A DNA stretch of 64,000 nucleotides from Apibacter adventoris. GTDB taxonomy: Bacteria; Bacteroidota; Bacteroidia; Flavobacteriales; Weeksellaceae. The translations under genes and the position numbers were made by a program. Positions 47,527-56,023 of the stretch are shown one piece after another. The stretch spans positions 1 through 64,000 of the forward strand of contig NZ_PSZM01000036.1 in NCBI RefSeq assembly GCF_002964975.1, written 5' to 3'. Below the pieces are notes generated by a model. It was not told the origin of the DNA and ran no database searches. It was given only the letters and a program-made list of their open reading frames with translations. Position 1 is the stretch's first letter. Each line of letters opens with the position of its first letter.

Positions 47527-49352
47527 GCTTAATTTCTTTAAACGATATACAAGATGTTTTAAAACTAAAAAAATTTGGATTTTTAGGGAAATGTATTTCA
47601 TGGATTATATTAAAAACTTTTCGACTCAATCGGGTAAACGAAGAATATGATAAAACTAAAAATTTACCTACAAAAGAATTTTTATCCACAATTTTAAAAA
47701 ATTTTAAAGTATCTTATCATATACATGAAGAGGACCTGAAAAGAATACCGGAGAAAGGTCCATTTATTATTGTATCTAATCATCCTTTAGGTGCCCTAGA
47801 TGGTATTATCTTAATGAAAATACTATCGGAAATACGCCCTGATTTTAAAATGATGGCCAACTTTTTATTAAAAAAAATTAATCCCTTAAAAAATATAGTT
47901 ATACCCGTAAATCCTTTTGAAACAAGAAAAGAAAGTTTTGATAGTAAAAAAGGAATTGTAGAAGCTTTCCGTTTTTTAAAAGAAGGACACTGTTTAGCTA
48001 TTTTCCCGGCAGGAGAAGTATCTCATTATAATTCTAAAACAAAAGAATATCAAGATAGAGAATGGACAGAAAGCGGTCTTAAATTTATACAAAAAGCAAA
48101 GGTACCGGTAATTCCTATGTATTTTCACGCTAAAAACAGTAAACTTTTTTATAAAGCTTATGATATACATCCTGACCTGCAAACGGCTTTACTTCCATCT
48201 GAAATGGTAAGGAAAAGGAAGCAACCTATACAAATAAGAATCGGAAAGCCTATATCTATAAAACAGCAACAAGAATATTCTGATATAAAAGATTATGGTA
48301 ATTTTTTAAGGAATAAGGTTTATATGCTTAAATCCTTTTATACCATGACAAAAAATCCTTTTAAAAATGTAAAATTTCTTTCTGTTTCCGCTATGACCAA
48401 ATCAGCAAATTCTGATGAAGTAAAACCTATTATAGAAGAAACTCCTAAAAACAATATAAAAAAAGAAATAGAGCTTCTAAGAGAATTTGATTGTCAATTA
48501 TTTACTAATTATCAATATGAAATATTTTTTAGCAAAGCAGAAAAAATTCCCAATATTTTAAGAGAAATTGGAAGATTAAGGGAACTAACATTTCGAGAAG
48601 TAGGAGAGGGCACAAATGAGCCTTTTGATTTAGATGAATTTGATCAGTTTTATCATCATTTATTTTTATGGGATAGTGAAAATGAACTTATTGTAGGAGC
48701 TTATAGGATGGGAATGGGTAAAAGTATCTATACAAAATACGGAATCAATGGCTTTTACACGGCTTCTTTATTTGAATTTGATACAGAACTCTATCCGTTT
48801 TTTAAAAGAGTTATTGAAATGGGAAGGGCCTTTATTATTTCAGAATTTCAACAAAAGCCATTACCTTTATTTTTATTATGGAGAGGAATTGTTCATGTAT
48901 GTTTAAGACATTCTGATTATAAATATTTAATTGGAGGTGTAAGTATAAGCAATCAATTTTCAAATTTCTCTAAATCTATAATGGTAGAATTTATGCGTTC
49001 TCATTATTTTGATGCATACGTAGCTCAATATGTTCACCCTAAAAATGAATTTAAAGTAAAATTAAAAGAAAACGAAAAAGATCTATTTTTTGATGCTGCA
49101 GAAGATGATTTAAATAAGTTTGATAAATTAATTGATGAATTGGAACCTGCTTTACGATTGCCTGTTTTAATAAAAAAATACTTTAAACAAAATGCTAGAG
49201 TAATAGCATTTAACGTAGATCCTAAATTTAACGATGCTATTGATGGTTTAATGTATATTAGAATTAGCGATTTACCAGAAAGTACTATAAAACCGGTTCT
49301 CGAAGAGTTACAAAATGAAGTGACAAAAAAATGTAATAATAATCATAAATAA
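47523..49352 (+). CDS. olsF: bifunctional acyltransferase fusion, OlsF-like (ornithine/amino-acid lipid synthase)
   Basis: Two acyltransferases are fused in this 609-residue protein. The N-terminal ~270 residues are PlsC-like, with VSNHPLGALDG (His87-x5-Asp93, as HPxxxxD), VIPVNPFETR and FPAGEVSH. The C-terminal ~280 residues are a GNAT of the OlsB type, with LRELTFREVGEG, AYRMGMG, ELYPFFKRVIEMGRAFI, LLWRGI and YLIGGVSISN. In known OlsF proteins the C-terminal half N-acylates ornithine with a hydroxyacyl-ACP and the N-terminal half adds the second acyl chain, making ornithine lipids. Glycine or other amino-acid lipids are also made in Bacteroidota, so the acceptor is not certain. Confidence 0.88.
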   Translation: MSLISLNDIQDVLKLKKFGFLGKCISWIILKTFRLNRVNEEYDKTKNLPTKEFLSTILKNFKVSYHIHEEDLKRIPEKGPFIIVSNHPLGALDGIILMKILSEIRPDFKMMANFLLKKINPLKNIVIPVNPFETRKESFDSKKGIVEAFRFLKEGHCLAIFPAGEVSHYNSKTKEYQDREWTESGLKFIQKAKVPVIPMYFHAKNSKLFYKAYDIHPDLQTALLPSEMVRKRKQPIQIRIGKPISIKQQQEYSDIKDYGNFLRNKVYMLKSFYTMTKNPFKNVKFLSVSAMTKSANSDEVKPIIEETPKNNIKKEIELLREFDCQLFTNYQYEIFFSKAEKIPNILREIGRLRELTFREVGEGTNEPFDLDEFDQFYHHLFLWDSENELIVGAYRMGMGKSIYTKYGINGFYTASLFEFDTELYPFFKRVIEMGRAFIISEFQQKPLPLFLLWRGIVHVCLRHSDYKYLIGGVSISNQFSNFSKSIMVEFMRSHYFDAYVAQYVHPKNEFKVKLKENEKDLFFDAAEDDLNKFDKLIDELEPALRLPVLIKKYFKQNARVIAFNVDPKFNDAIDGLMYIRISDLPESTIKPVLEELQNEVTKKCNNNHK

Positions 49353-49401
49353 TCATAATTTAATCGCTAATTTCAAAATCATTTTAAAAAAAATTTAATT
49401 A

Positions 49402-50133
49402 ATGAAAAGAAAATTAGTAATAGGTGATATTCATGGTGGACTTAAAGGTTTAAAACAAGTATTAAAAAAAGCTGAAATAACTGAAAATGATCTTCTTATT
49501 TTCTTGGGAGATTATGTAGATGGATGGAGTGATACTCCTAACACCTTAGATTTTCTAATTGAATTGAAAAAAAAATTTAATTGTATTTTCATAAAAGGAA
49601 ATCATGATGTTCTTTTACTAAATTGGTTAAAATCCAATACACCTAATCCTAAATGGTTAAAACATGGTGGAGCTATTACAATTAAAAATTATGCGAATAT
49701 CTCTGATAAAACAAAAAAAAAACATATTAAATTTTTAGAAAATCTATTAACTTACTACCTCGATGACAAAAAACGGTTATTCTTACATGCTGGTTTTACA
49801 CACGTAAGAGGTATTGAAAATGAAACTCATGAAGATGTGTTTTATTGGGATAGAACACTTTGGGAAACTGCAACAGCTATGGACACAAACTTATGTATGA
49901 ATTCACCTTTATATCCAAAAAGATTAAAAATTTATAAAGAAATTTATATAGGTCATACTCCTACAATACATATAAATTCACCTTTTCCTACACAAAAAGC
50001 TTGCGTATGGAATTTAGATACAGGAGCTGCTTTTACTGGTAAAATATCTGTATTAGATATTGATACAAAAGAGTTTTGGCAAAGCGATTTACTTACATAT
50101 TTATATTCTAATGAAAAAGGAAGAAACATATAA
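49402..50133 (+). CDS. calcineurin-like metallophosphatase
   Basis: This 243-residue serine/threonine-protein-phosphatase-like enzyme has the metal-binding motifs GDIHGGLKG, FLGDYVDGWSD and KGNHDVLLL, then FLHAGFTH and the late IYIGHTPTI with the distal histidine. The fold is PP1/bis(5'-nucleosyl)-tetraphosphatase-like. Protein phosphatase and ApaH-like activity cannot be separated by sequence alone. The gene follows olsF by 49 bp, co-directional, with no terminator between them. Confidence 0.88.
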   Translation: MKRKLVIGDIHGGLKGLKQVLKKAEITENDLLIFLGDYVDGWSDTPNTLDFLIELKKKFNCIFIKGNHDVLLLNWLKSNTPNPKWLKHGGAITIKNYANISDKTKKKHIKFLENLLTYYLDDKKRLFLHAGFTHVRGIENETHEDVFYWDRTLWETATAMDTNLCMNSPLYPKRLKIYKEIYIGHTPTIHINSPFPTQKACVWNLDTGAAFTGKISVLDIDTKEFWQSDLLTYLYSNEKGRNI

Positions 50134-50180
50134 ATACTAATTATATATAATTTATATTTTTTTTATATTAACATTTTTTT

Positions 50181-50188
50181 TACTTTTG
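50181..50188 (+). promoter_or_regulatory. candidate -7 box (TACTTTTG)
   Basis: TACTTTTG matches TAnnTTTG, 21 bp upstream of the DUF2085 ATG. Confidence 0.5.
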
Positions 50189-50209
50189 CCATCCAAACTA
50201 AGTTAAACT

Positions 50210-50545
50210 ATGTATAAATTCCATGCCTGTCATCAAAAACCGGAACGATCATTTTTTTGGAAAGGAAAACAATTTCCTTTGTGTGCACGATGCACAGGAA
50301 TTTATATAGCTTTTGTTCCCTTCTCATTTTTATTTATATTTTTTGATATAAATATTTGGTATTCTATTTTATTGCTTTTACCTGCATATTTAGATGGATC
50401 AACACAATTATTTTTTAAAAGAGAAAGTAATAACATATTAAGAGTAATTACTGGTTTTTTATGTGGTATAGGATTAGCTTCTCTAGCTTCTTGTTTAGGT
50501 AAATTTATTGGTAATTTTATTTTAGAATATATATTAAATAAATAA
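50210..50545 (+). CDS. DUF2085 small membrane protein
   Basis: This 111-residue protein begins FHACHQKPERSFFWKGKQFPLCARCTGIYIAF, the conserved Cys/His-rich start of DUF2085 (CHQ...PLCARCTG). About three membrane spans follow. The Cys/His cluster might bind a metal, but function is unknown for the family. It has its own -7 box and is followed 22 bp later by another small membrane protein. Confidence 0.85.
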   Translation: MYKFHACHQKPERSFFWKGKQFPLCARCTGIYIAFVPFSFLFIFFDINIWYSILLLLPAYLDGSTQLFFKRESNNILRVITGFLCGIGLASLASCLGKFIGNFILEYILNK

Positions 50546-50567
50546 TAATCATTAAAATTTATAAATT

Positions 50568-50807
50568 ATGTCAACAGAAAATCAATCTGAAAATTTTAAT
50601 CAACAAGATCCTTCTAATGAAGAAGATTTAAGCACTTTACTTAAAGTTGCAAGTGTCTTAATTCCTTTAGTAGGTATAATTTTATTTTTTGTAGAAAAGA
50701 ATAAAAATCCTAAAAAATCTAAATCTGCATGTTATTTTGCTATAGGAGGATTTTTATTAAATCTCATTCTTAATATTATTTTTAGTATATATATTATTAA
50801 AAAATAA
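50568..50807 (+). CDS. small membrane protein of unknown function (79 aa)
   Basis: An acidic, Asn/Gln-rich N-terminus (~25 residues) precedes two hydrophobic spans (~28-43 and ~56-76) separated by a basic loop NKNPKKSKSACY. The protein resembles small DUF4870-like or PspC-like membrane proteins only in layout, and I cannot place it in a family. A clear terminator follows it. It is probably co-transcribed with the DUF2085 gene. Confidence 0.65.
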   Translation: MSTENQSENFNQQDPSNEEDLSTLLKVASVLIPLVGIILFFVEKNKNPKKSKSACYFAIGGFLLNLILNIIFSIYIIKK

Positions 50808-50822
50808 TAATCTTAATTATAA

Positions 50823-50858
50823 AAAAAAAACCATCTATAATAATAGATGGTTTTTTTT
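50823..50858 (+). terminator. hairpin terminator after the small membrane protein gene
   Basis: CCATCTAT (50831-50838) pairs with ATAGATGG (50843-50850) around AATA. An A run and a T run extend the stem on both sides. Confidence 0.88.
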
Positions 50859-51440
50859 ATAATTATTTTATTGATTATTAATAAATTAAATAAAAATTAA
50901 GTCATAATATATTGATTTATAGTTAATTAATATGTTGTTTATAACTTTATAAATATATTAATTATATAAAAATATATATAATAAACAAAATCAAATATTT
51001 ATAAAAAAAATATTTATTTCTAATTATTTAATTACCTAAAAATAGGTAGGTTAAACAAATATTAACATTTAAAAAAAATTATTGTTAAAAAATAAAATTA
51101 AAAATATTTTTATAAAATACGATTTTTGATATTATTATATAATTTATTTTTTATCCAAATTTATTTATATATATTACTACTAAGTTTTGAAAGTTATTTA
51201 TTTCAGTTATTAACATTAAATCTATAAACAAATAAGTTATTCAAATTTGTAATTATTTGTTAAAATATATGTAAATTATTAATATACAAATTATTATACT
51301 TGTATACATGTTAATAAACATGTTAATATCACCTTTAAAATTATTATTATAAAATTTATTAACATATAAACATCTATATTATTACTATTACTATATATTT
51401 TGTTTTTAATTAAAAAAATTTATAATAATAATAGTACAAA

Positions 51441-51449
51441 TGTGGATAA
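51441..51449 (-). promoter_or_regulatory. DnaA box (TTATCCACA, minus strand)
   Basis: The plus strand reads TGTGGATAA, the complement of the consensus DnaA box, within the AT-rich gap and 72 bp before pgk. Confidence 0.55.
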
Positions 51450-51489
51450 ATTTCAGCCTTTAAAATTTCTATTTTACTTTCAATGAAAC

Positions 51490-51497
51490 TATCTTTG
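51490..51497 (+). promoter_or_regulatory. candidate -7 box (TATCTTTG) for pgk
   Basis: TATCTTTG matches TAnnTTTG and lies 23 bp upstream of the pgk ATG. Confidence 0.5.
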
Positions 51498-51520
51498 TAT
51501 TAAATATTAAAAGGTAAAAT

Positions 51521-52714
51521 ATGAAAACAGTTAATGATTTTAATTTTAATGGAAAAAAAGCATTAATTCGTGTAGATTTTAATGTTCCACAAGATGAAAA
51601 TCTAAAAGTTACAGATTCTACTAGAATAATTTCAGCAAAACCTACAATAGATAAAGTATTAAATGATGGTGGATCTGTTATTTTAATGACTCATTTAGGA
51701 AGACCTAAAGGACAGGTTACTGATAAATACTCTCTAAAACATATAGTAGATAAAGTATCAGAAGTATTAGGTACAAAAGTAAAATTTGTTGATGAATGTG
51801 TTGGATCAAAAGCTGAATCTGCAGCTTTAGCATTAAAACCTGGTGAAGTTTTATTGTTAGAAAATTTAAGATTTCATTCAGAAGAAGAAAAAGGTGATGT
51901 AGATTTTGCTAAACAATTAGCAAAATTAGGAGATATCTACGTAAATGATGCTTTTGGAACTGCACATAGAGCACATGCTTCAACAGCTGTAATAGCTCAG
52001 TTTTTTCCAAATGCTAAATGTTTTGGTTTATTAATGGCTAAAGAATTAGATGCTATTCAAAAGGTGCTTAAAACAGGAGAAAAACCTGTTACTGCAATAT
52101 TAGGAGGATCTAAAGTATCTTCAAAAATTACAATTATAGAAAATATACTTCCGGTAGTTGATAATTTAATTATTGGTGGCGGGATGACTTATACTTTTGT
52201 CAAAGCTTTAGGTGGAAGTGTAGGTAAATCAATATGTGAAGATGATAAATTAGATTTAGCTTTAGATATATTAAAAAAAGCTAAAGAAAATAATGTAAAA
52301 GTTTTCATTCCTGAAGATTCTGTTATTGCTGATGATTTTTCTAATGATGCTAAAACTCAGGTTGTTGAAACAAAGAATATTCCGGAAGGTTGGGAAGGAC
52401 TTGATGTTGGTCCTAAAACAATTAAATCTTTTTCTGATGTAATTTTACATTCAAAAACTATTCTTTGGAATGGACCATTAGGTGTATTTGAAATGCCAAA
52501 TTTTGCAGTTGGTACTAAAGCAATTGGGGATGCTATTGCAGAAGCTACAAAAAACGGTGCTTTTTCTTTAGTAGGAGGTGGAGATAGTGTAGCTTTTGTT
52601 AAACAAAATGGTTATACTGATAAAGTTAGTTATGTTTCAACAGGTGGTGGTGCAATGTTAGAATCTTTAGAAGGAAAAGAATTACCGGGTGTTGCTGCTA
52701 TTTTAAACAATTAA
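51521..52714 (+). CDS. pgk: phosphoglycerate kinase
   Basis: This glycolytic/gluconeogenic enzyme transfers phosphate between 1,3-bisphosphoglycerate and ADP. At 397 residues it has standard length. The N-terminal [37 protein letters not shown] and [13 protein letters not shown] form the substrate half. [20 protein letters not shown] and GGGDSVAFV form the nucleotide half. It is a single-gene unit with its own -7 box and terminator, next to the putative origin region. Confidence 0.97.
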   Translation: MKTVNDFNFNGKKALIRVDFNVPQDENLKVTDSTRIISAKPTIDKVLNDGGSVILMTHLGRPKGQVTDKYSLKHIVDKVSEVLGTKVKFVDECVGSKAESAALALKPGEVLLLENLRFHSEEEKGDVDFAKQLAKLGDIYVNDAFGTAHRAHASTAVIAQFFPNAKCFGLLMAKELDAIQKVLKTGEKPVTAILGGSKVSSKITIIENILPVVDNLIIGGGMTYTFVKALGGSVGKSICEDDKLDLALDILKKAKENNVKVFIPEDSVIADDFSNDAKTQVVETKNIPEGWEGLDVGPKTIKSFSDVILHSKTILWNGPLGVFEMPNFAVGTKAIGDAIAEATKNGAFSLVGGGDSVAFVKQNGYTDKVSYVSTGGGAMLESLEGKELPGVAAILNN

Positions 52715-52736
52715 TTAAATATTTACATAATATAAT

Positions 52737-52768
52737 AAAAAGAGACAATGTTATCATTGTCTCTTTTT
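52737..52768 (+). terminator. hairpin terminator after pgk
   Basis: A 14-bp perfect stem (AAAAAGAGACAATG with its complement at 52755-52768) and a TTAT loop are followed by a T run. It also lies at the end of the convergent methyltransferase gene. Confidence 0.9.
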
Positions 52769-52787
52769 ATATAATATTTATACAATT

Positions 52788-53600
52788 TTATTTATTTAAA
52801 ATATATATGAGTGAAGAATAATTTTTATTTTTCAAAGCTTTTATATTAGATAGTATACCAATAAATGGAAAACGTAATAAACTAAAATAGTTTTTAGAGT
52901 AATTTTCACTAATTAATGAAATATAAAAACTATCAAAGGGTAGGGGATAAGTGTGGATTACATTAAACTGATTTAAATTAAAAAAGTTTATAGCTCCTTC
53001 TTTAGAATAATGATAAATATGTCTTGGAACATCCCATGCTGCCCAATTTTCTTTATAATATTTTGCATCATAGGATTTATAATTTGGAATAGCTATTATG
53101 AGTATTCCATTTTTTTTTAATTTATTTTTTAATTCATTTAAAATTTTTTCTGGATTTGATATATGTTCTAATACATGCCAAAGTGTAATAATATCTATAG
53201 AATTATTTTCAATATCGTTTAATGAATTAATTGTATTTTCTTTTCCAATTTTATAAATAGCATTATTTAAAGCTTTAGAATTTGGTTCATATCCTATAAT
53301 TGAATAATTATTATTTTTCATAAATTTCAGGAAAGATCCATCTCCACAACCATAATCTAGAATTTTACCAGTTTTTTTATATTTAGAAATTATTTTAAGT
53401 TTATATTTTTCATTTAATTTTTGAGTATACTGATATATTTTAGATTTTAATGAATTATCTTTTGAATGTGATAAGTATTTATTACTTTCATAATATTTTT
53501 CTAAATTTTCAGGTATATTTTGTGTTTTTAAAACACCTTTATATTGAGTTTCTTTAACTTCAAAAATTTCTTTTGTTAAAAAATGATCTTTAATTTTCAT
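52788..53600 (-). CDS. class I SAM-dependent methyltransferase
   Basis: This 270-residue protein has a Rossmann methyltransferase core with SAM motif I ILDYGCGDGSFLKFM (~residues 85-99), GYEPNSKAL, LWHVLEHISNPEKIL and LIIAIPNYKSYDAKYY. The late WAAWDVPRHIYHYSKEG is common in methyltransferases of surface-polysaccharide and lipid gene clusters. The first ~75 residues look like a zinc-ribbon-less extension. The substrate is unknown. It ends 51 bp after the pgk terminator begins and lies 83 bp after mnmG, with a parS site in that gap. Confidence 0.85.
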   Translation of the reverse strand: MKIKDHFLTKEIFEVKETQYKGVLKTQNIPENLEKYYESNKYLSHSKDNSLKSKIYQYTQKLNEKYKLKIISKYKKTGKILDYGCGDGSFLKFMKNNNYSIIGYEPNSKALNNAIYKIGKENTINSLNDIENNSIDIITLWHVLEHISNPEKILNELKNKLKKNGILIIAIPNYKSYDAKYYKENWAAWDVPRHIYHYSKEGAINFFNLNQFNVIHTYPLPFDSFYISLISENYSKNYFSLLRFPFIGILSNIKALKNKNYSSLIYILNK

Positions 53601-53636
53601 TATTTATTTTCCTTGAAATTTAAACATAAAATTTAA

Positions 53637-53652
53637 TGTTTCACGTGGAACA
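53637..53652. promoter_or_regulatory. parS-like ParB binding site 1
   Basis: TGTTTCACGTGGAACA is read on the plus strand. Its complement, TGTTCCACGTGAAACA, is an exact match to the conserved parS consensus TGTTNCACGTGAAACA. It sits between the methyltransferase and mnmG genes. Confidence 0.85.
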
Positions 53653-53683
53653 TTTAGATTATGTATTTTTAATTTTTATTTTT

Positions 53684-55552
53684 TTATCTTCCCATATATA
53701 TTAATAGTACATTAATATCAGATGGCGATACTCCACTTATTCTACTAGCTTGACCAATAGTTTCAGGTTTAAATTTTATTAATTTTTGTTTTGCCTCTGT
53801 AGAAATACTATTTAATTTTGAATAATCAAAATTAGATGGTATTTTTATATTTTCTAGTCTATTTAATTTTTCAACATTTTCAAGTTCTTTATCTATATAT
53901 CCTTTATATTTAATTTTAATTTCAACTTGTTCTAATATTTCATCTGAATAATTATGTGCATATAAATAATTTTGAATATTATTAATTTTTTCTAAATCTT
54001 TTAATTTTATATTAGGTCTTACTAAAATACTATCTGCTTTTACAGTTTGTGTAATAGGAGTAGATTTTTTATCGATTAATATTGGATTTGTTTCCTCTTG
54101 TTTTATAGAAGTTGATTTTATAAAAGCTATACACTCATTAGTCTTTTTTAATTTTTCTTCTAAATTTTTCATTCTTTTTTCTGAAACTAAACCTATATTA
54201 TAACCTAATGGAGTAAGTCTTTCATCTGCATTATCTTGTCTTAAACTCATTCTATATTCTGCTCTAGAAGTGAACATTCTATAAGGTTCTTCTGTACCTT
54301 TAGTTATTAAATCATCTATAAGTACACCTATATAAGCTTCATTTCTTTTTAAAGTAAAAGAATTTTTTTCTTGAATTTTTAAAGAGGCATTAATTCCTGC
54401 AATTAAACCTTGAGCAGCAGCTTCTTCATAACCTGTTGTACCATTTATTTGTCCGGCAAAATATAAATTATCTATTATTTTTGTTTCTAACGTATTTTTT
54501 AATTGTGTTGGAGGAAAATAATCATATTCTATAGCATATCCAGGTCTAAATAGTTTAGCATTTTCAAAACCTGGTATTAATTGTAATGCTTTTATTTGAA
54601 TATCATCTGGTAAAGATGTACTAAATCCATTTATATAATATTCAATAGTTTTCCAACCTTCTGGTTCAGCAAAAATTTGATGTCTTTCCCTTTCAGAGAA
54701 TCTATTAATTTTATCTTCAATAGAAGGGCAATATCTGGGACCGGTACTTTTAATTGTACCATTAAATAAAGGTGATCTTTCAAAACCTTCTTTTAAAGTT
54801 TCATGTACTTTTATATTTGTATAGGTTATATAACAGCTTCTTTGTTTTTTTAATTTTGGTGTATTGGTATATGAAAATTTTTGTGGATCTGTATCTCCTT
54901 TTTGTTCTTCCATTTTAGAAAAATCAATGCTTCTACCATCTACACGTGGAGGAGTACCTGTTTTCATTCTTCCAGATTCAAAACCTAATTTTATTAAACT
55001 TTCCGTGATGCCAAAAGCTGCTTTTTCACCCATTCTACCACCTCCAAATTGTTTTTCACCTATATGAATTAATCCATTTAAAAAAGTTCCATTTGTAAGT
55101 ATTACAGATTTAGAATAAATTATGGCTCCCATAAATGTCTTAACACCCACAATTTTATGTTGATCTGTGATTATTTCCGTAACCATATCCTGAAAAAAAT
55201 CTAAATTAGGAATATTTTCTAATTGATTTCTCCATTCTTCTGAAAATTTCATTCTATCTGATTGAGCTCTAGGACTCCACATAGCTGGACCTTTAGATAA
55301 GTTTAACATTTTAAACTGAATCATAGTTTTATCAGTTACAATACCTGATAAACCTCCTAAAGCATCAATTTCTCTTATAATTTGTCCTTTTGCAATTCCT
55401 CCCATAGCAGGATTACATGACATTTGACCTATAGTTTGAAGGTTCATAGTTATCAATAAGGTTTTAGAACCTAATTGTGCTGCAGCTGCAGCTGCTTCAC
55501 AGCCTGCATGTCCTGCACCAACTACAATTACATCATATTTTTCTAATATCAT
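53684..55552 (-). CDS. mnmG: tRNA uridine-5-carboxymethylaminomethyl synthesis enzyme MnmG (GidA)
   Basis: This FAD enzyme forms with MnmE the complex that adds the cmnm5 group to U34 of some tRNAs. The 622 residues begin with [20 protein letters not shown] (FAD site), followed by [31 protein letters not shown] and [21 protein letters not shown]. The helical C-terminal domain ends in the typical [13 protein letters not shown]. In many bacteria gidA lies close to oriC, which agrees with the two parS sites flanking it. The gene is probably transcribed alone; ybeY lies just upstream. Confidence 0.96.
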   Translation of the reverse strand: MILEKYDVIVVGAGHAGCEAAAAAAQLGSKTLLITMNLQTIGQMSCNPAMGGIAKGQIIREIDALGGLSGIVTDKTMIQFKMLNLSKGPAMWSPRAQSDRMKFSEEWRNQLENIPNLDFFQDMVTEIITDQHKIVGVKTFMGAIIYSKSVILTNGTFLNGLIHIGEKQFGGGRMGEKAAFGITESLIKLGFESGRMKTGTPPRVDGRSIDFSKMEEQKGDTDPQKFSYTNTPKLKKQRSCYITYTNIKVHETLKEGFERSPLFNGTIKSTGPRYCPSIEDKINRFSERERHQIFAEPEGWKTIEYYINGFSTSLPDDIQIKALQLIPGFENAKLFRPGYAIEYDYFPPTQLKNTLETKIIDNLYFAGQINGTTGYEEAAAQGLIAGINASLKIQEKNSFTLKRNEAYIGVLIDDLITKGTEEPYRMFTSRAEYRMSLRQDNADERLTPLGYNIGLVSEKRMKNLEEKLKKTNECIAFIKSTSIKQEETNPILIDKKSTPITQTVKADSILVRPNIKLKDLEKINNIQNYLYAHNYSDEILEQVEIKIKYKGYIDKELENVEKLNRLENIKIPSNFDYSKLNSISTEAKQKLIKFKPETIGQASRISGVSPSDINVLLIYMGR

Positions 55553-55561
55553 ATTTTATAA

Positions 55562-55577
55562 TGTTTCACGTGAAACA
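55562..55577. promoter_or_regulatory. parS-like ParB binding site 2
   Basis: TGTTTCACGTGAAACA is a perfect 16-bp palindrome identical to the canonical parS sequence. It lies 10 bp upstream of the mnmG start, between mnmG and ybeY, so ParB binding could also affect mnmG transcription. Confidence 0.9.
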
Positions 55578-55582
55578 AATAT

Positions 55583-56002
55583 TTATTGTAAATTTTTATA
55601 TATGTTTAAATAATAATTTTCTTTTTCTCGCATTAATTTTGAGTCTTCAATTGATTTATCTTTATAACCAATTATATGTAAAATTCCATGTACTAAAACC
55701 CTATTCAATTCTTCTTCAAAATTTGATTTATTAATATTTGAATTTTCTTTGATTCTATCAATAGAAATAAAAATATCACCAGAAATAATATCATTTTCTC
55801 TATAATCAAATGTAATAATATCAGTATAGAAATCATGATTGAGATATTCAATATTAATTTTTAATAACTGTTCATCAGAACAAAAAATATAATTAATATT
55901 ACCTAATTTTGTATTTTCATTTATAATGGTATTATGTATCCATTTTTTTCTTTTTCTTTTATTTTTTAGAATAAAATTATTTTCTGAAAAATAATGTATC
56001 AT
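55583..56002 (-). CDS. ybeY: endoribonuclease YbeY
   Basis: This 139-residue metal-dependent RNase acts in 16S rRNA 3'-end maturation and ribosome quality control. The zinc-site motif appears as LVHGILHIIGYKD. In many bacteria this block is HGxLHLxGYDH. Here the last histidine position is not His (KDKS), a variation I recall from flavobacterial members. DIITFDY, SGDIFISIDR and the terminal LMREKENYYL support the family. It sits between mnmG and the patatin gene. Confidence 0.9.
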   Translation of the reverse strand: MIHYFSENNFILKNKRKRKKWIHNTIINENTKLGNINYIFCSDEQLLKINIEYLNHDFYTDIITFDYRENDIISGDIFISIDRIKENSNINKSNFEEELNRVLVHGILHIIGYKDKSIEDSKLMREKENYYLNIYKNLQ

Positions 56003-56023
56003 TGTATTTGTATTATATTTAAT

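Larger units (their letters stand above)
50859..51520. other. extremely AT-rich intergenic region, candidate replication-origin element
   Basis: About 660 bp with no gene and hardly any G or C. One perfect DnaA box (TTATCCACA on the minus strand) is at 51441-51449 and a one-mismatch copy, TTATCCAAA, is at 51151-51159. The stretch between is almost pure A/T with many TTAT/ATAA runs, as expected for an unwinding element. Two parS matches lie 2-4 kb downstream. Against it: a single perfect box is weak, and an identical box also occurs inside olsF at 47682. It also carries the pgk promoter at its right end. Confidence 0.45.

Noticed and set aside
47682-47690. Perfect DnaA box in olsF as an origin signal
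   Set aside because: It is inside conserved coding sequence and isolated; it shows how readily single boxes occur, so it lowers rather than raises confidence.
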